NCBI GenBank assembly: GCA_033852095.1
Contig: JAWSVD010000029.1
Span: 85,845 to 149,844, forward strand
Direction of reading: 5' to 3'
Source: CALCKW01 sp033852095
Lineage (GTDB): Bacteria; Pseudomonadota; Gammaproteobacteria; CALCKW01
Length of the DNA: 64,000 bases
Shown: in pieces, positions 1 through 8,455 of the stretch
How the letters are laid out: every line of letters starts with the position of its first letter
Position numbering within the stretch: the first letter of the stretch is position 1
Made by a program: the position numbers and the translations under genes
The notes under the pieces: generated by a model
The model's database searches: none
What the model was told of the DNA's origin: nothing
Seen by the model: only the letters and a program-made list of their open reading frames with translations

Positions 1-872
1 GCCGTAACACGCAAAAGATCGAGGTAGCTGGGCACAGGACCGTCAGCTGTGGACAGAGAATCCACGTACAACACCCCGCCGTAACGAGCGCCCGTCTCGC
101 GTGCAACTTGCTTGGCGGGCTTGTCGGAGACAGTGCTCTCACTGAACACCACCTGGATGCCCTCTTGCCTGATGGTGTCTATAACCTTGCGCACCTGCTT
201 GGGGGTGCCGGTAGCATCGGCGTTGATAGGCCAGAGGTACAGCTCCCGCAAATCCAAATCACGCGCCAGATAACTGAAAGCCCCTTCGCTGCTCACCAAC
301 CAGCGCTGCTCCGGCGGCACCTGCGCTAGGGCCTCCACGATGGGTGCTTTCAGCGCCTTTATTTCAATGGCATAACGCGCCGCATTGGCGTTATACACCG
401 CGGCGTTGTCTGGATCATGCTCGGCAAACGCTGCCCGTATGTTTTCCACGTAGATCAAGGCGTCGTCAAAAGACATCCAGGCGTGTGGGTTCGGTTTGCC
501 CGCGTAGGGCCCTTCGCCTATGCCCATCGGCTCAACGCCATCACTGACCACCGCTTCAGGCACACCGCGCAATTCTTCAAAAAAACGCTCAAACCACAGC
601 TCCAGACGCAGGCCATTCCAAAGAATAAGATCCGCCTTCTGCGCACGAATCAGATCGCGCGGAGTCGGTTTGTAGTTGTGAATTTCCGCACCTGGCTTGG
701 TGATCGAGACCACCTCAGCCGCTTCCCCGCCCACCTGCCGCGCCATGTCAGCGATCACTGTAAAGGTGGTGACCACTTTAAAATCCGCCGCTTGCAGCGG
801 AGCAAGTGGCATCAACAAACAGAGCGCTGCGCCAAAACGAAGAGACAGATTGCGCATAACAGGGGTAGCCAT
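1..872 (-). CDS. Metal ABC transporter substrate-binding protein (SitA/TroA type), 3' end outside window
   Basis: Periplasmic cluster A-I binding protein that would deliver Mn(II) or Fe(II) to an ABC importer. Read on the minus strand from ATG 872 it has a signal peptide (hydrophobic residues about 12-27, cleavage near LQAA) and the four ligands of the family: H65 (AEIHNY), H130 (NPHAWMS), E196 (SSEGAFSYL) and D271 (LYVDSLS). The His-His-Glu-Asp set is typical of Mn/Fe-selective members; no His-rich zinc loop is visible. The frame is open to base 1, so the C-terminus and any ATPase and permease genes lie outside. ATG 857 is an alternative in-frame start. It is divergent from mntR with an MntR-like palindrome between them, which favours manganese. 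Family certain, metal inferred. Confidence 0.9.
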   Translation of the reverse strand, partial: MATPVMRNLSLRFGAALCLLMPLAPLQAADFKVVTTFTVIADMARQVGGEAAEVVSITKPGAEIHNYKPTPRDLIRAQKADLILWNGLRLELWFERFFEELRGVPEAVVSDGVEPMGIGEGPYAGKPNPHAWMSFDDALIYVENIRAAFAEHDPDNAAVYNANAARYAIEIKALKAPIVEALAQVPPEQRWLVSSEGAFSYLARDLDLRELYLWPINADATGTPKQVRKVIDTIRQEGIQVVFSESTVSDKPAKQVARETGARYGGVLYVDSLSTADGPVPSYLDLLRVT

Positions 873-915
873 GATCAGAATTCCACGTGAACCGTTAAAT
901 TTGCCTAGGTAGACA

Positions 916-935
916 ATATTAGCCTTGGCTAACTT
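916..935. promoter_or_regulatory. Probable MntR operator between the divergent metal-binding-protein and mntR genes
   Basis: A perfect inverted repeat TTAGCCTTGGCTAA (arms TTAGCC/GGCTAA, 2-bp centre) lies at 919-932 in an AT-rich flank. Gammaproteobacterial MntR sites have the form TAGC-N4-GCTA, which this resembles. The position between a metal SBP and mntR supports control of both genes. Binding is inferred. Confidence 0.65.
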
Positions 936-1017
936 TTCAGGCAATCAATATTTCCTGAACATGCGTTACAATGGCCTCGACGATCACCAGACAGGACCTC
1001 GCGAGCTCGCACTACCT

Positions 1018-1455
1018 ATGAACGACGACAACCATCGGCGCACCCCAGCCGAACAGGCCGCGGCCTTCAGTCGCGTACGCGAAGCGCATCAGACCGAAGT
1101 CGCCGAAGACTACGTGGAACTGGTGGATGACCTGATCGCAGAGAAAGGAGAGGCTCGCGCCGTCGATCTCGCCGAACGCATGGGCATCAACCCCGCCACC
1201 GTCAACAAAACTGTCAAGCGTCTGCAGCGCGAGGGTTATTTAACCGCAGAGCCTTATCGGTCTATATTCTTGACTGCCGCGGGCAAGGCCATGGCCGAGC
1301 ACTCACGCGAGCGACACTTGCTGGTGTATCGCTTTCTCAAGGCCATCGGGGTATCAGAGGAAACAGCGCTGCTCGACGCCGAAGGCGTGGAACACCACGT
1401 CAGCGAAGAGACACTGGATTGCTTTAAAAAAATTATCGACCGGCAGAAGAAATAG
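1018..1455 (+). CDS. mntR: Manganese-responsive transcriptional regulator MntR
   Basis: DtxR/MntR-family repressor that binds DNA when loaded with Mn(II) and controls manganese import. From ATG 1018 the protein is 145 aa, close to the 155-aa E. coli MntR. It has a winged helix (about residues 28-85, with ERMGINPATVNKTVKRL as recognition region) and the conserved metal-binding/dimerisation segment DAEGVEHHVSEETLDCF. Upstream in-frame starts (ATG 961, TTG 925) exist, but homology begins near 1018 and TTG 925 lies inside the operator palindrome. No clear Shine-Dalgarno precedes any of them, so the start is less certain than the identity. The adjacent divergent metal-binding-protein gene is the expected target. 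Confidence 0.9.
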   Translation: MNDDNHRRTPAEQAAAFSRVREAHQTEVAEDYVELVDDLIAEKGEARAVDLAERMGINPATVNKTVKRLQREGYLTAEPYRSIFLTAAGKAMAEHSRERHLLVYRFLKAIGVSEETALLDAEGVEHHVSEETLDCFKKIIDRQKK

Positions 1456-1497
1456 TCCCCTGCCACACGATCAAGCCCGCTGCATGACTATCACAAA

Positions 1498-2560
1498 TCA
1501 GCGCACGCGCGCGCTAATACGAGTTGGCTGCCTAACTGCCTTGTACGACTGCAAAAACTTCTTGGCGTAAAACCCCCTTTCCGCCGAAAATCTAATGTCT
1601 TGCGGCTTAAGCACAGGGCGCGTCAGTGCGTCTTCCATGTCACTGAGCGCAGAATTGAATTGGGTGTCCGTCACTAGATCGGGATAACTTTTCAGCAACC
1701 AGCGCGCCTCCTCCAAATGGCTGAGCGCGACGGAAATTTTTGCGAACGTGGCGTGGTACCGCCCCTCTTCGATGAGGATTATCGCAATCACGCTGGGCGG
1801 AGCGAGGGTTATTCTCTCCCGCGCGGTAGCGAGATGGCGCATCGCTGTTTCCTGGTCCCGCTGAATGATCGCCGTTCTCGCCAAGGCAGTGAGCACCAAC
1901 AGGCTGTTGACCGCGTCCAGCTTAGAGCGCCCCTGCGACACAGCCTGCCGCATGCTGTGCGGCAAGACCCAGCCAGCGCACTTCGCGCCCTGATACGAGA
2001 CTGCATCGGCTTATTGCATCAACCCAAGCTGGTAGTTTTCTAGGTCTTCGCTGTCAGTGGCCAGTTTCAGCCCCTGCATTGTGCACATGCGCGACTCGCG
2101 GTACATCCCAGCGTCGTTGATAACTTCGCCGAGAATGGCGACGAGCTGTCAATGCTCCTGCGCGTGCTTTCCCCGTTCAGCCACGGAGGCGGCCATGTCT
2201 GGAAAATTCGCCAAGCTGTCTTTGAAACAGTAGCTGCGCCGCGACATCAACAACATGGTGCGCTGGGTGGCAGAAAGAGCGCCGATCTCTCGAGCCCTTT
2301 CGCCTCGACCCACCGCTGGGAACAAAGCGCCAGGCTAGAGCCACTGTGCTGCCAACAGCTGAACCGCTGCGAGAACGCGCACATGGGCCGAACAGGACAT
2401 TTGCAGCCGGATAAAACGCGAGAAATCAGCGTTCAAAGTGTCGATATCGGCGTATTGGCTGACGAGTTCGACCGCCATGCCATCGATCACTGCCAGAGGC
2501 GTTGAAGCCTTGGCGAGATCAGCAACGCCCTGCCCTATGGCGGCTAAGCGCCCCGCTCGC
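1498..2560 (-). pseudogene. Decayed gene with TPR-like repeats, three in-frame stops
   Basis: One reading frame on the minus strand carries protein-like sequence for about 350 codons but is broken by TAG (2335-2337), TGA (2149-2151) and TAA (2011-2013), all in the same phase. Legible segments include QYADIDTLNADFSRFIRL, INDAGMYRESRMCTMQGLKL and the open 3' part (1498-1965) with AVNSLLVLTALARTAI. Helical periodicity and the 'MYRES...QGLKLA' style suggest TPR-like repeats, as in regulators or signalling proteins with TPR sensor regions. I cannot name the family. Stops without an obvious frameshift indicate an old inactivation. The 155-codon open 3' part has only a TTG start and is unlikely to be a functional gene. 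Confidence 0.55.
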
Positions 2561-2951
2561 TACCCAATACGCGCGGCGCCGGTCAGCTGCGAGCGCAGTT
2601 GAAACGACCATGGACTACCTATGAGAACACCAGCACTGGGCGCTCTCGGACACACTGCTTTAGACCTTATACCAGCCCTTGCCATGATCAGCGCTCTAGC
2701 CCTGAGGAACTCAGTTGATCACAAGCAACCACGGGCTATCAAATTACTGTCTTGAAGCAGTCTATTCGTGGCGGTCGCCGTGCACGTATTTTGCAGTTAC
2801 TCTAGCAATATTCCGAGCAGATCCGGTCAGGCTTTGCTCTTGCATGAAACGCGGGATTCTCTAGAAAGGGATTATCTCGTCGAGTTAAGTTCGACATGAA
2901 CACTTCCGCACTACTAACAAGCTACCCAGCTCTGACGGAGATAGGCAATTG
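2561..2951. other. Intergenic stretch without recognisable gene
   Basis: About 390 bp between the relic and the DoxX gene. No coding-like frame, strong hairpin or repeat was seen; it may hold the 5' end of the relic and the promoter of the DoxX gene. Confidence 0.5.
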
Positions 2952-3368
2952 ATGGAATTCAAACCCAAGGCGCGCTCGAACGCAGAGAATAACGGATTGC
3001 TTTTGATCCGCCTCGCGGTGGGCTTACTGATCCTGATGGCGGGACTGCAAAAGGCGTTCAACCCCGATCAATTGGTTGAATTTGCGGATGCCATGACAAG
3101 CATCAGCCTGCCCAAAGAAGCCGTTTACATTATTTTCTTGTTCGAAATCTTCATGCCCTTGATGCTCATTCTGGGTGTGCTGAGCAGGCTGGCAGCGGGG
3201 TTTGTCATCGCCTATCTGCTGGTGGCTATTTTTGCTATCAGCTTTGATTTTTTGTTTGAGATGGTACCTGGACGTGGCCACGCCCTTGAATCCGAATTTT
3301 TCTTCCTGCTGGCAAGCTTGGCTATCTGCTTTCTGGGCAGTGGCGACAAGGCACTCTACCCGGACTGA
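2952..3368 (+). CDS. DoxX family membrane protein
   Basis: Small integral membrane protein (138 aa) of the DoxX family, some members of which take part in thiol/oxidative-stress or quinone-linked redox processes; the role here is unknown. Four hydrophobic segments are visible (about residues 15-35, 55-75, 80-100 and 115-130), with the family's N-terminal signature LLLIRLAVGLLILMAGLQK. ATG 2952 follows a GGAG motif (CGGAGATAGG) at suitable distance; the TTG just before it was not chosen. It stands alone and is followed by a strong terminator shared with the convergent gene. Confidence 0.85.
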   Translation: MEFKPKARSNAENNGLLLIRLAVGLLILMAGLQKAFNPDQLVEFADAMTSISLPKEAVYIIFLFEIFMPLMLILGVLSRLAAGFVIAYLLVAIFAISFDFLFEMVPGRGHALESEFFFLLASLAICFLGSGDKALYPD

Positions 3369-3417
3369 ATTTACTAAGATCGGCTCGGGTGTTTCTCCCT
3401 GGCCTTTCAGCAGGCCT

Positions 3418-3447
3418 AAAAAAACCCAGGATTTACCTGGGTTTTTT
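3418..3447. terminator. Bidirectional rho-independent terminator
   Basis: Stem AACCCAGG / CCTGGGTT with a 5-nt loop (ATTTA), preceded by an A-run and followed by TTTTTT, so it can work in both directions. It lies between the convergent DoxX and LRR-protein genes. Confidence 0.9.
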
Positions 3448-3469
3448 GTTGATAGCGAAAATGCGCTTT

Positions 3470-4786
3470 TTATCTAGAAGATCTTTTCCCTGCTCGACGG
3501 GCGAAGCCCATCAGAGGAAGCAGCCCCAACCACAGTGCTGCACCGCCGCCACCACTGCTGCTACCGGTCGTGGTGCCACCAGTTGTGGTTCCGCCCTGCC
3601 CCGTGACAGCATTGCTGACGTCGACACTGCCCGGCGCCGCAACTGTGCCACTCTGAATTGTTGCAGCAGCACCGCTGGTGCTGTTCTGGTAGGCCGTTAC
3701 TTGCACGCGATAACTGCCCGCCGCAAGGCTGATGATATTGGCGCTGCTGTTATCACCGCCTTCGATGGTTTCTGTCGTCCAGTTAAGCCCGTCGTCTGCT
3801 GAGTAGGCGACAAAATAACCGTCCGCTGCGAGCACACCTGTCCAGCTGACCAACATCGCGTTGGCACCGTTGGCCACCGCAGTGACACCGCTGACAGAAG
3901 CCAATGCCGGCGAGATTGGCAGCCCACTCGTGCCGGAACCAGAGGAAATACCCGTGCCTGTAGTATCGACATTTGCAGAAGCGATCTGCCCCGCACTTGG
4001 CAAGTTAAGTGTGCCGCCCAGGCCACTGCCAGCCACCACAAAATAATTTAAGTGGGTGTTATTGCTGTAGTCCGGGATCTGCCCTGTCACGGCGCTGCTC
4101 GATGCATTCAATCGCTGCAGCGAATCTTTGGAGACTTCCAATACCTGAGTAATATCGGCACTCAAGTTCGCAGTATTGTTGATGTTCAAGACCTGCAAAG
4201 ACGACCCGCCGATGCCGCCTGCCAAACCTGTCAGGTACAAATTGTCGTTCAGGCCAGCGTACTGGAGTTCGGTGAGTCCACTCAAATCAGGCAACTCACC
4301 GGAGAGGCGCGTATTGTCCAGAAACAAGCCCTCGAGCCGTTCTAAGTCCTGCAGCCCTGTCGCCTCGCCACTGAGATTGTAATTGCCCACCAGATTGAGC
4401 GAGCGAACACTGCTCTTCACCGGGGCCAGAGCTGCCATCAGCGCGCTCATGTTGCCGTGCATCTCGGCGAAAGGAATTTCCAAACTGACGATTTCACCGC
4501 CGCTGCAGAGCACACCTGCCCAGGTGTCGCAGGCGGCGCTTTCGCCACCGATGACCCAGGGATCCCCGGCAAAGCTATTGCGAACACCGTCAATGCCCGC
4601 CAGGCCCTGCGTGTATTGGCCGACACCGCTCCATGTATTGGCATTGACCCAGTAGGTGTTGGGGATATCGACGGACATGATACTGCGAAGTGATTGCTGG
4701 GACGCGGCACTGGTGCCTGCGTGGGCGAAACTACTCAGTGCCATCGTGACAGTCACTGCGGCCAGGGAACGCTTGAGAATCATCAT
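3470..4786 (-). CDS. Secreted leucine-rich-repeat protein with fibronectin-type domain and GlyGly-CTERM tail
   Basis: A 438-aa exported protein of unknown ligand. In order: signal peptide (residues 1-23, cut near AHA), a plant-type N-cap-like segment (about 40-95), leucine-rich repeats (about 100-270, e.g. LEGLFLDNTRLSGELPDLSG), a fibronectin-III-like domain (about 295-385, ALASVSGVTAVANGANAML), a Thr/Gly/Ser linker, and a C-terminal GGGGAALWLGLLPLMGFARR tripartite signal. The last is the GlyGly-CTERM arrangement (glycines, hydrophobic helix, basic end) processed by rhombosortase in type II-secreting gammaproteobacteria. A GAGAG ribosome site precedes ATG 4786. Its 3' end abuts the 3418-3447 terminator. 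The function is probably surface adhesion or protein-protein contact, by inference only. Confidence 0.8.
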   Translation of the reverse strand: MMILKRSLAAVTVTMALSSFAHAGTSAASQQSLRSIMSVDIPNTYWVNANTWSGVGQYTQGLAGIDGVRNSFAGDPWVIGGESAACDTWAGVLCSGGEIVSLEIPFAEMHGNMSALMAALAPVKSSVRSLNLVGNYNLSGEATGLQDLERLEGLFLDNTRLSGELPDLSGLTELQYAGLNDNLYLTGLAGGIGGSSLQVLNINNTANLSADITQVLEVSKDSLQRLNASSSAVTGQIPDYSNNTHLNYFVVAGSGLGGTLNLPSAGQIASANVDTTGTGISSGSGTSGLPISPALASVSGVTAVANGANAMLVSWTGVLAADGYFVAYSADDGLNWTTETIEGGDNSSANIISLAAGSYRVQVTAYQNSTSGAAATIQSGTVAAPGSVDVSNAVTGQGGTTTGGTTTGSSSGGGGAALWLGLLPLMGFARRAGKRSSR

Positions 4787-5047
4787 AGTTTGCTCTCTTC
4801 TTAGTCATCAAAATAGGCGGGCAATACACGGCTTTGCCGAACCTTTATGTTCGATCGCACCGGCGGCGAAGCGCGGGCAAATCAAACAAAACGTCATTGA
4901 GGAGACTTTATAACCAACTGGACAAAATCGGGGCGTGCGCTGTGTATCAAAAATGCTATAGACGCAAGAAACACGGGAGAGACCGAGAATTGCGCCACAG
5001 TGCGACCGGGCTTCTACCGGGAAATTGACAGAAAAATGCGAAGCGGC

Positions 5048-6031
5048 TCACAAAACAGCGGAGCTGCTGCGACGGTACTGTGAGGGTGACTGAGCGGCCT
5101 GCGATTGCCACAGCCGACGCAGGCTTCGCTCATCCGCAAAACCGCAGCGCTCCGCCACCTGCGCGATACTCAGCACCGTCTGCGCCAACAGCTGCTTGCT
5201 CAGCTCCAAACGCGCCAACTGCAGATAGTTTTGAATGGATTCGCCGGTTGCCAGCTGGAACCGGCGCCTAAACTGCCGCTCGCTCAAGCAAGCCTGCTGA
5301 GCAAACTGCTCTACCCGCCACCGTGCGCCAGGTGATTGCATGATGTCATCTTGGATGGCGTGTATGTGGCCCTGCACATGATTGCGGTGCTGCAGCCAGA
5401 AGCTGAGGGTTTGCGCATTGCCGTCGCGGCGCTGATAGACCACCAGGTCGCGCGCGATCTGCTGCGCTACGCCAGCATCAAAAAACCGCGCCACCAAACG
5501 CAGGCTCAAATCGATACCCGTGGAGATACCCGCACTGGTGGTGAAAGGCCCGTCTTCGACGTAGAGACAGTTTTCTTTCACGGTGGCGGCTGGGGCTGCG
5601 ACACGCAGTTGCGTGAGCAACTCATGGTGTGTGGTGCAATTCCTACCATCGAGCAAGCCCGACTGAGCCAACAACAGCGCGCCGGAACACACCGCTCCCA
5701 CACACGCATATTGCAAGGCGTGCTGCGCCACCCAGGCCACCGCCTGCCGCCCCTGCTCACCTTGCAGCTGGTGCGACATACGGCTGCTGCCGATTACCAG
5801 CAGCGCCGCCTGCGGTGGAATATCGGTGGGCAGAGCTTCCAGCTCAGCGAGAGACAAACCCTGCGCCGACACCAGCTGCTTGGCAGGCCCTATATACCGC
5901 AGTTGCAAATCTAGCCGCGCACTGGCAAACACCTGCGCAGGCCCCGCCAGATCCAGCAGATGCACCTCGGGCAGCACGAGTAAATCAACGTGCTCAAGCC
6001 TGCCGCCACTGACAGATTCAAGACGACGCAT
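5048..6031 (-). CDS. GlxA-family transcriptional regulator (DJ-1/PfpI-like domain + AraC HTH)
   Basis: 327-aa regulator with an N-terminal DJ-1/PfpI (class I glutamine-amidotransferase-like) domain, about residues 15-185, including the nucleophile-elbow-like segment AVCSGALLLAQSG, and a C-terminal AraC/XylS DNA-binding domain (about 230-322) with two helix-turn-helices (EQFAQQACLSERQFRRRF and IAQVAERCGFADERSLRRLW). GlxA-type proteins often control a neighbouring hydrolase or nitrogen-metabolism gene. Its start overlaps the end of the upstream cysteine-hydrolase gene by 14 bp, so the two are translationally coupled and probably functionally linked. Effector unknown. Confidence 0.88.
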   Translation of the reverse strand: MRRLESVSGGRLEHVDLLVLPEVHLLDLAGPAQVFASARLDLQLRYIGPAKQLVSAQGLSLAELEALPTDIPPQAALLVIGSSRMSHQLQGEQGRQAVAWVAQHALQYACVGAVCSGALLLAQSGLLDGRNCTTHHELLTQLRVAAPAATVKENCLYVEDGPFTTSAGISTGIDLSLRLVARFFDAGVAQQIARDLVVYQRRDGNAQTLSFWLQHRNHVQGHIHAIQDDIMQSPGARWRVEQFAQQACLSERQFRRRFQLATGESIQNYLQLARLELSKQLLAQTVLSIAQVAERCGFADERSLRRLWQSQAAQSPSQYRRSSSAVL

Positions 6032-6770
6032 AAGCTCGGCTTGTGGACTGGCGGCTGATTAAGCGATCAAAATACAAACAATCAAAGGCACTGGCCGCAG
6101 GGTCCGCAGCAAAACCGTCACGGCAGCCGGTGTTACAAAACCCCACCTGAAATCCACGGTAGTCGGTCAACGCATCCGCAGAGACGGGCTTGCCCGATCG
6201 GGGGCAGCGGCAATTCAAGCTCGCGTCCGTTGCGCGCGCTCGAATATGATCAACCGAGACCACAGCCGCAAAGCGCCCGGCGAGCACCATCTCCGTGTGC
6301 GCCTTGATCTGCGCCACGCTCGACACCTCGCCGTTCGGCAGCTGCATGTCGAAAGTGTGCGTGGCGTCCATGACGTACTCCACTTCATACCCCGCGTCAC
6401 TGGCGACGCGCGCCGTGGTCTCGCAACACTGTTCGGTGCGCAGGCCGCTGATCAGCAGGCGGCTAATACCGCGCTGCACCAACCAGGGCTCCAGACCGGA
6501 CTCTGACAGTGCATTGTGCACCCGCTTGTGAAATACAGGATCACCCGGCAACCTGTCTACCCACGCCATGGGCTCTACAAAACCCGAGGCCAGCGAAAAA
6601 GGCCCGCGGCTGACATGGTAGACAAAGATCACCGGCCAAGATTGGTTGCGGGCGTGGGCAATCAAATTGTTCTGCGCAGACTGGTAGGCGGCGAGATCTT
6701 GTTCAGTCCAAAATGGCATCTGCTCAAAGGACTGCTGTACATCGATAACCAGTAGGGCTGTGTTGCTCAT
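6018..6770 (-). CDS. Isochorismatase-family cysteine hydrolase with C-terminal YHS-like Cys domain
   Basis: 250-aa protein. Residues 1-180 form an isochorismatase/nicotinamidase-like fold with the usual triad visible: D10 (LLVIDVQQ), K82 (VFHKRVHNAL) and the nucleophile C115 (RTEQCCETTARVA). The family hydrolyses amides or related bonds; the substrate is unknown. Residues 185-231 add a cysteine-rich tail (C187, C189, C212, C216, C231; e.g. GFCNTGCRDGFAADP) resembling YHS/TRASH metal-binding modules, which ordinary isochorismatase-family enzymes of about 180-200 aa lack. A GGAGAG ribosome site precedes ATG 6770. It is first in a two-gene operon with the GlxA-type regulator. Confidence 0.85.
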   Translation of the reverse strand: MSNTALLVIDVQQSFEQMPFWTEQDLAAYQSAQNNLIAHARNQSWPVIFVYHVSRGPFSLASGFVEPMAWVDRLPGDPVFHKRVHNALSESGLEPWLVQRGISRLLISGLRTEQCCETTARVASDAGYEVEYVMDATHTFDMQLPNGEVSSVAQIKAHTEMVLAGRFAAVVSVDHIRARATDASLNCRCPRSGKPVSADALTDYRGFQVGFCNTGCRDGFAADPAASAFDCLYFDRLISRQSTSRAYASS

Positions 6771-6929
6771 GTCGCTCTCTCCAAACTATTCATAACAAAG
6801 TAGAGCTCCAGTTTCAGCTTTGGGCCGCGCCACAGCCACACCAATACAGACAAGCACCGGACACATTCGGCCATCTTAAGCTACAGATGATATCGAATCA
6901 CCTGCTCCGACTGCCCTGTTTTTTCAGTA

Positions 6930-8171
6930 CTACAGCGACTTTCTCGGCTCCACCACTGCACTGGAAAACACCAGACCGGCGATCAGCGACATAAACAGCA
7001 TAAAACTCTGCACCCCAATTTGATCGGCCGGTAATATCTGCTGACCGCTGACGGCCGCGTTGAGACCCACGTAGACCTTGCTGCCAGGCACCAGGATGAC
7101 GATGCCCTGCAAGGTCACAAGTACCGCCGGCGCATTGCGCCAGCGGGCGAACAAATTGGCGTAGATGCCCACGGCGAAGGCCCCGGCAAAGGCGGCGAGC
7201 GCGAGACCGAGCTCCGGCCGCAGATAGTCACTCACCGCAAACGCCAAAAGCCCCGAAGCCACCCCCCAGGGTGCGTCACGCCACTGTGTTTTGAACACCA
7301 CGGCCAAACAACAGGACAGCAATAGAACCGCTGGCCAGACCAGAACATCGGGCACCGCAGGGGCATCCAGGGGACTGACAACGCCCCACAGCTGCACGCC
7401 GAGCGCAGCACCCAAGACCGTGCCGAAGTACAGCTTGAACAGCACCATCAGCGCATCCATGATGCGCGCGGTGCCAGAGATCAGCTCGCGGGCGGCCAGA
7501 TCCCTCAGCCCCAGAGCCAATGACAACCCGGGCACAAACACCACAATACTGGAGAGCACCAACAAGGGCTGGTTGATGCGCGGCTCAACGGTGGCGGCAG
7601 CCACAGCCAAGAAGGCAACCGTGGTTGCAGCCAGGGGCTCCAACATCTGCGCAATGCGCGGACTGCGCTCGGCCAACCACACCAAACCGTAGACAACTAC
7701 GCCCAGCCCCAGGGAGAACAAGACATCCGGCCAAGTCGCCCGCATAAGCAACGCAAAAGCAGCGGGTATCAGGGAAAAAGCCAACAACGTCACGCCTGTG
7801 GAGTACACCGGCCCAGCAGACTCTATCTCCCCCAAGCCTTGCATCGCTTGCTCTAGGCTCATGCCGCCCAGCACGAAATTTTCAACCAGCGCATCGGCGC
7901 GGGCCAGCGACCCCAGATCAAGCTCCCCCGGCGCCACGCGCATGGAGTAGTTATAGACTTGCTGTTCGGGAGTCTCCACAGGCCACAGACAAAAGATCAG
8001 CGAAGTCGGGTTGACCAAAAAATGCCCGCCCATCTGCAGGTGTTCAGCCACGTTGTTGAGGTGCGCCTCCAGCCGGTACGCAGGCGTACCATAGCGATGC
8101 AACATGCCGCCCAAGCGGATGAGGAAAGCGCGTTTTTGCAGCACTGAGGGCTGTGCGGTTTGAGGCGACAA
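6930..8171 (-). CDS. thrE: Threonine/serine exporter ThrE family
   Basis: 413-aa inner-membrane protein of the ThrE family (threonine/serine exporter domain followed by the ThrE_2-type membrane domain). The N-terminal cytoplasmic part (about 1-130) contains LIRLGGMLHRYGTPAYRLE, typical of the hydrolase-like N-domain; about ten hydrophobic segments follow (130-405), with EPRINQPLLVLSS and ILVPGSKVYVGLNA. I kept the TTG start at 8171 because a good AGGAG (8179-8183 on the complementary strand) lies 7 nt upstream and no ATG is near. Probably monocistronic. ThrE proteins export L-threonine/L-serine; the actual substrate here is inferred. Confidence 0.85.
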   Translation of the reverse strand: MSPQTAQPSVLQKRAFLIRLGGMLHRYGTPAYRLEAHLNNVAEHLQMGGHFLVNPTSLIFCLWPVETPEQQVYNYSMRVAPGELDLGSLARADALVENFVLGGMSLEQAMQGLGEIESAGPVYSTGVTLLAFSLIPAAFALLMRATWPDVLFSLGLGVVVYGLVWLAERSPRIAQMLEPLAATTVAFLAVAAATVEPRINQPLLVLSSIVVFVPGLSLALGLRDLAARELISGTARIMDALMVLFKLYFGTVLGAALGVQLWGVVSPLDAPAVPDVLVWPAVLLLSCCLAVVFKTQWRDAPWGVASGLLAFAVSDYLRPELGLALAAFAGAFAVGIYANLFARWRNAPAVLVTLQGIVILVPGSKVYVGLNAAVSGQQILPADQIGVQSFMLFMSLIAGLVFSSAVVEPRKSL

Positions 8172-8455
8172 GCTGGGCTCCTATTGAATGCTCCGAACGG
8201 CGATGATGCTACTTGATAACAGGCCATCAAGTGCAACAAGCTATCAGCCCGGCCTCACATGCAGGCACGGTCAGCATGACCAGAGCGCCCGCACACATGC
8301 CGCGCAAAGCGTTGCTTAAGGCCCGCAATCGGGTATTGTTGAGAGGATCAACAACGATGCAAATAAATACACCGCATCAAGCCGCTCTCGGACAGCCTTC
8401 GAAAGACGCTTGAGCCATAGACAGAGCCTGGCGATCCCAGGCATTTTGGGGTTAC

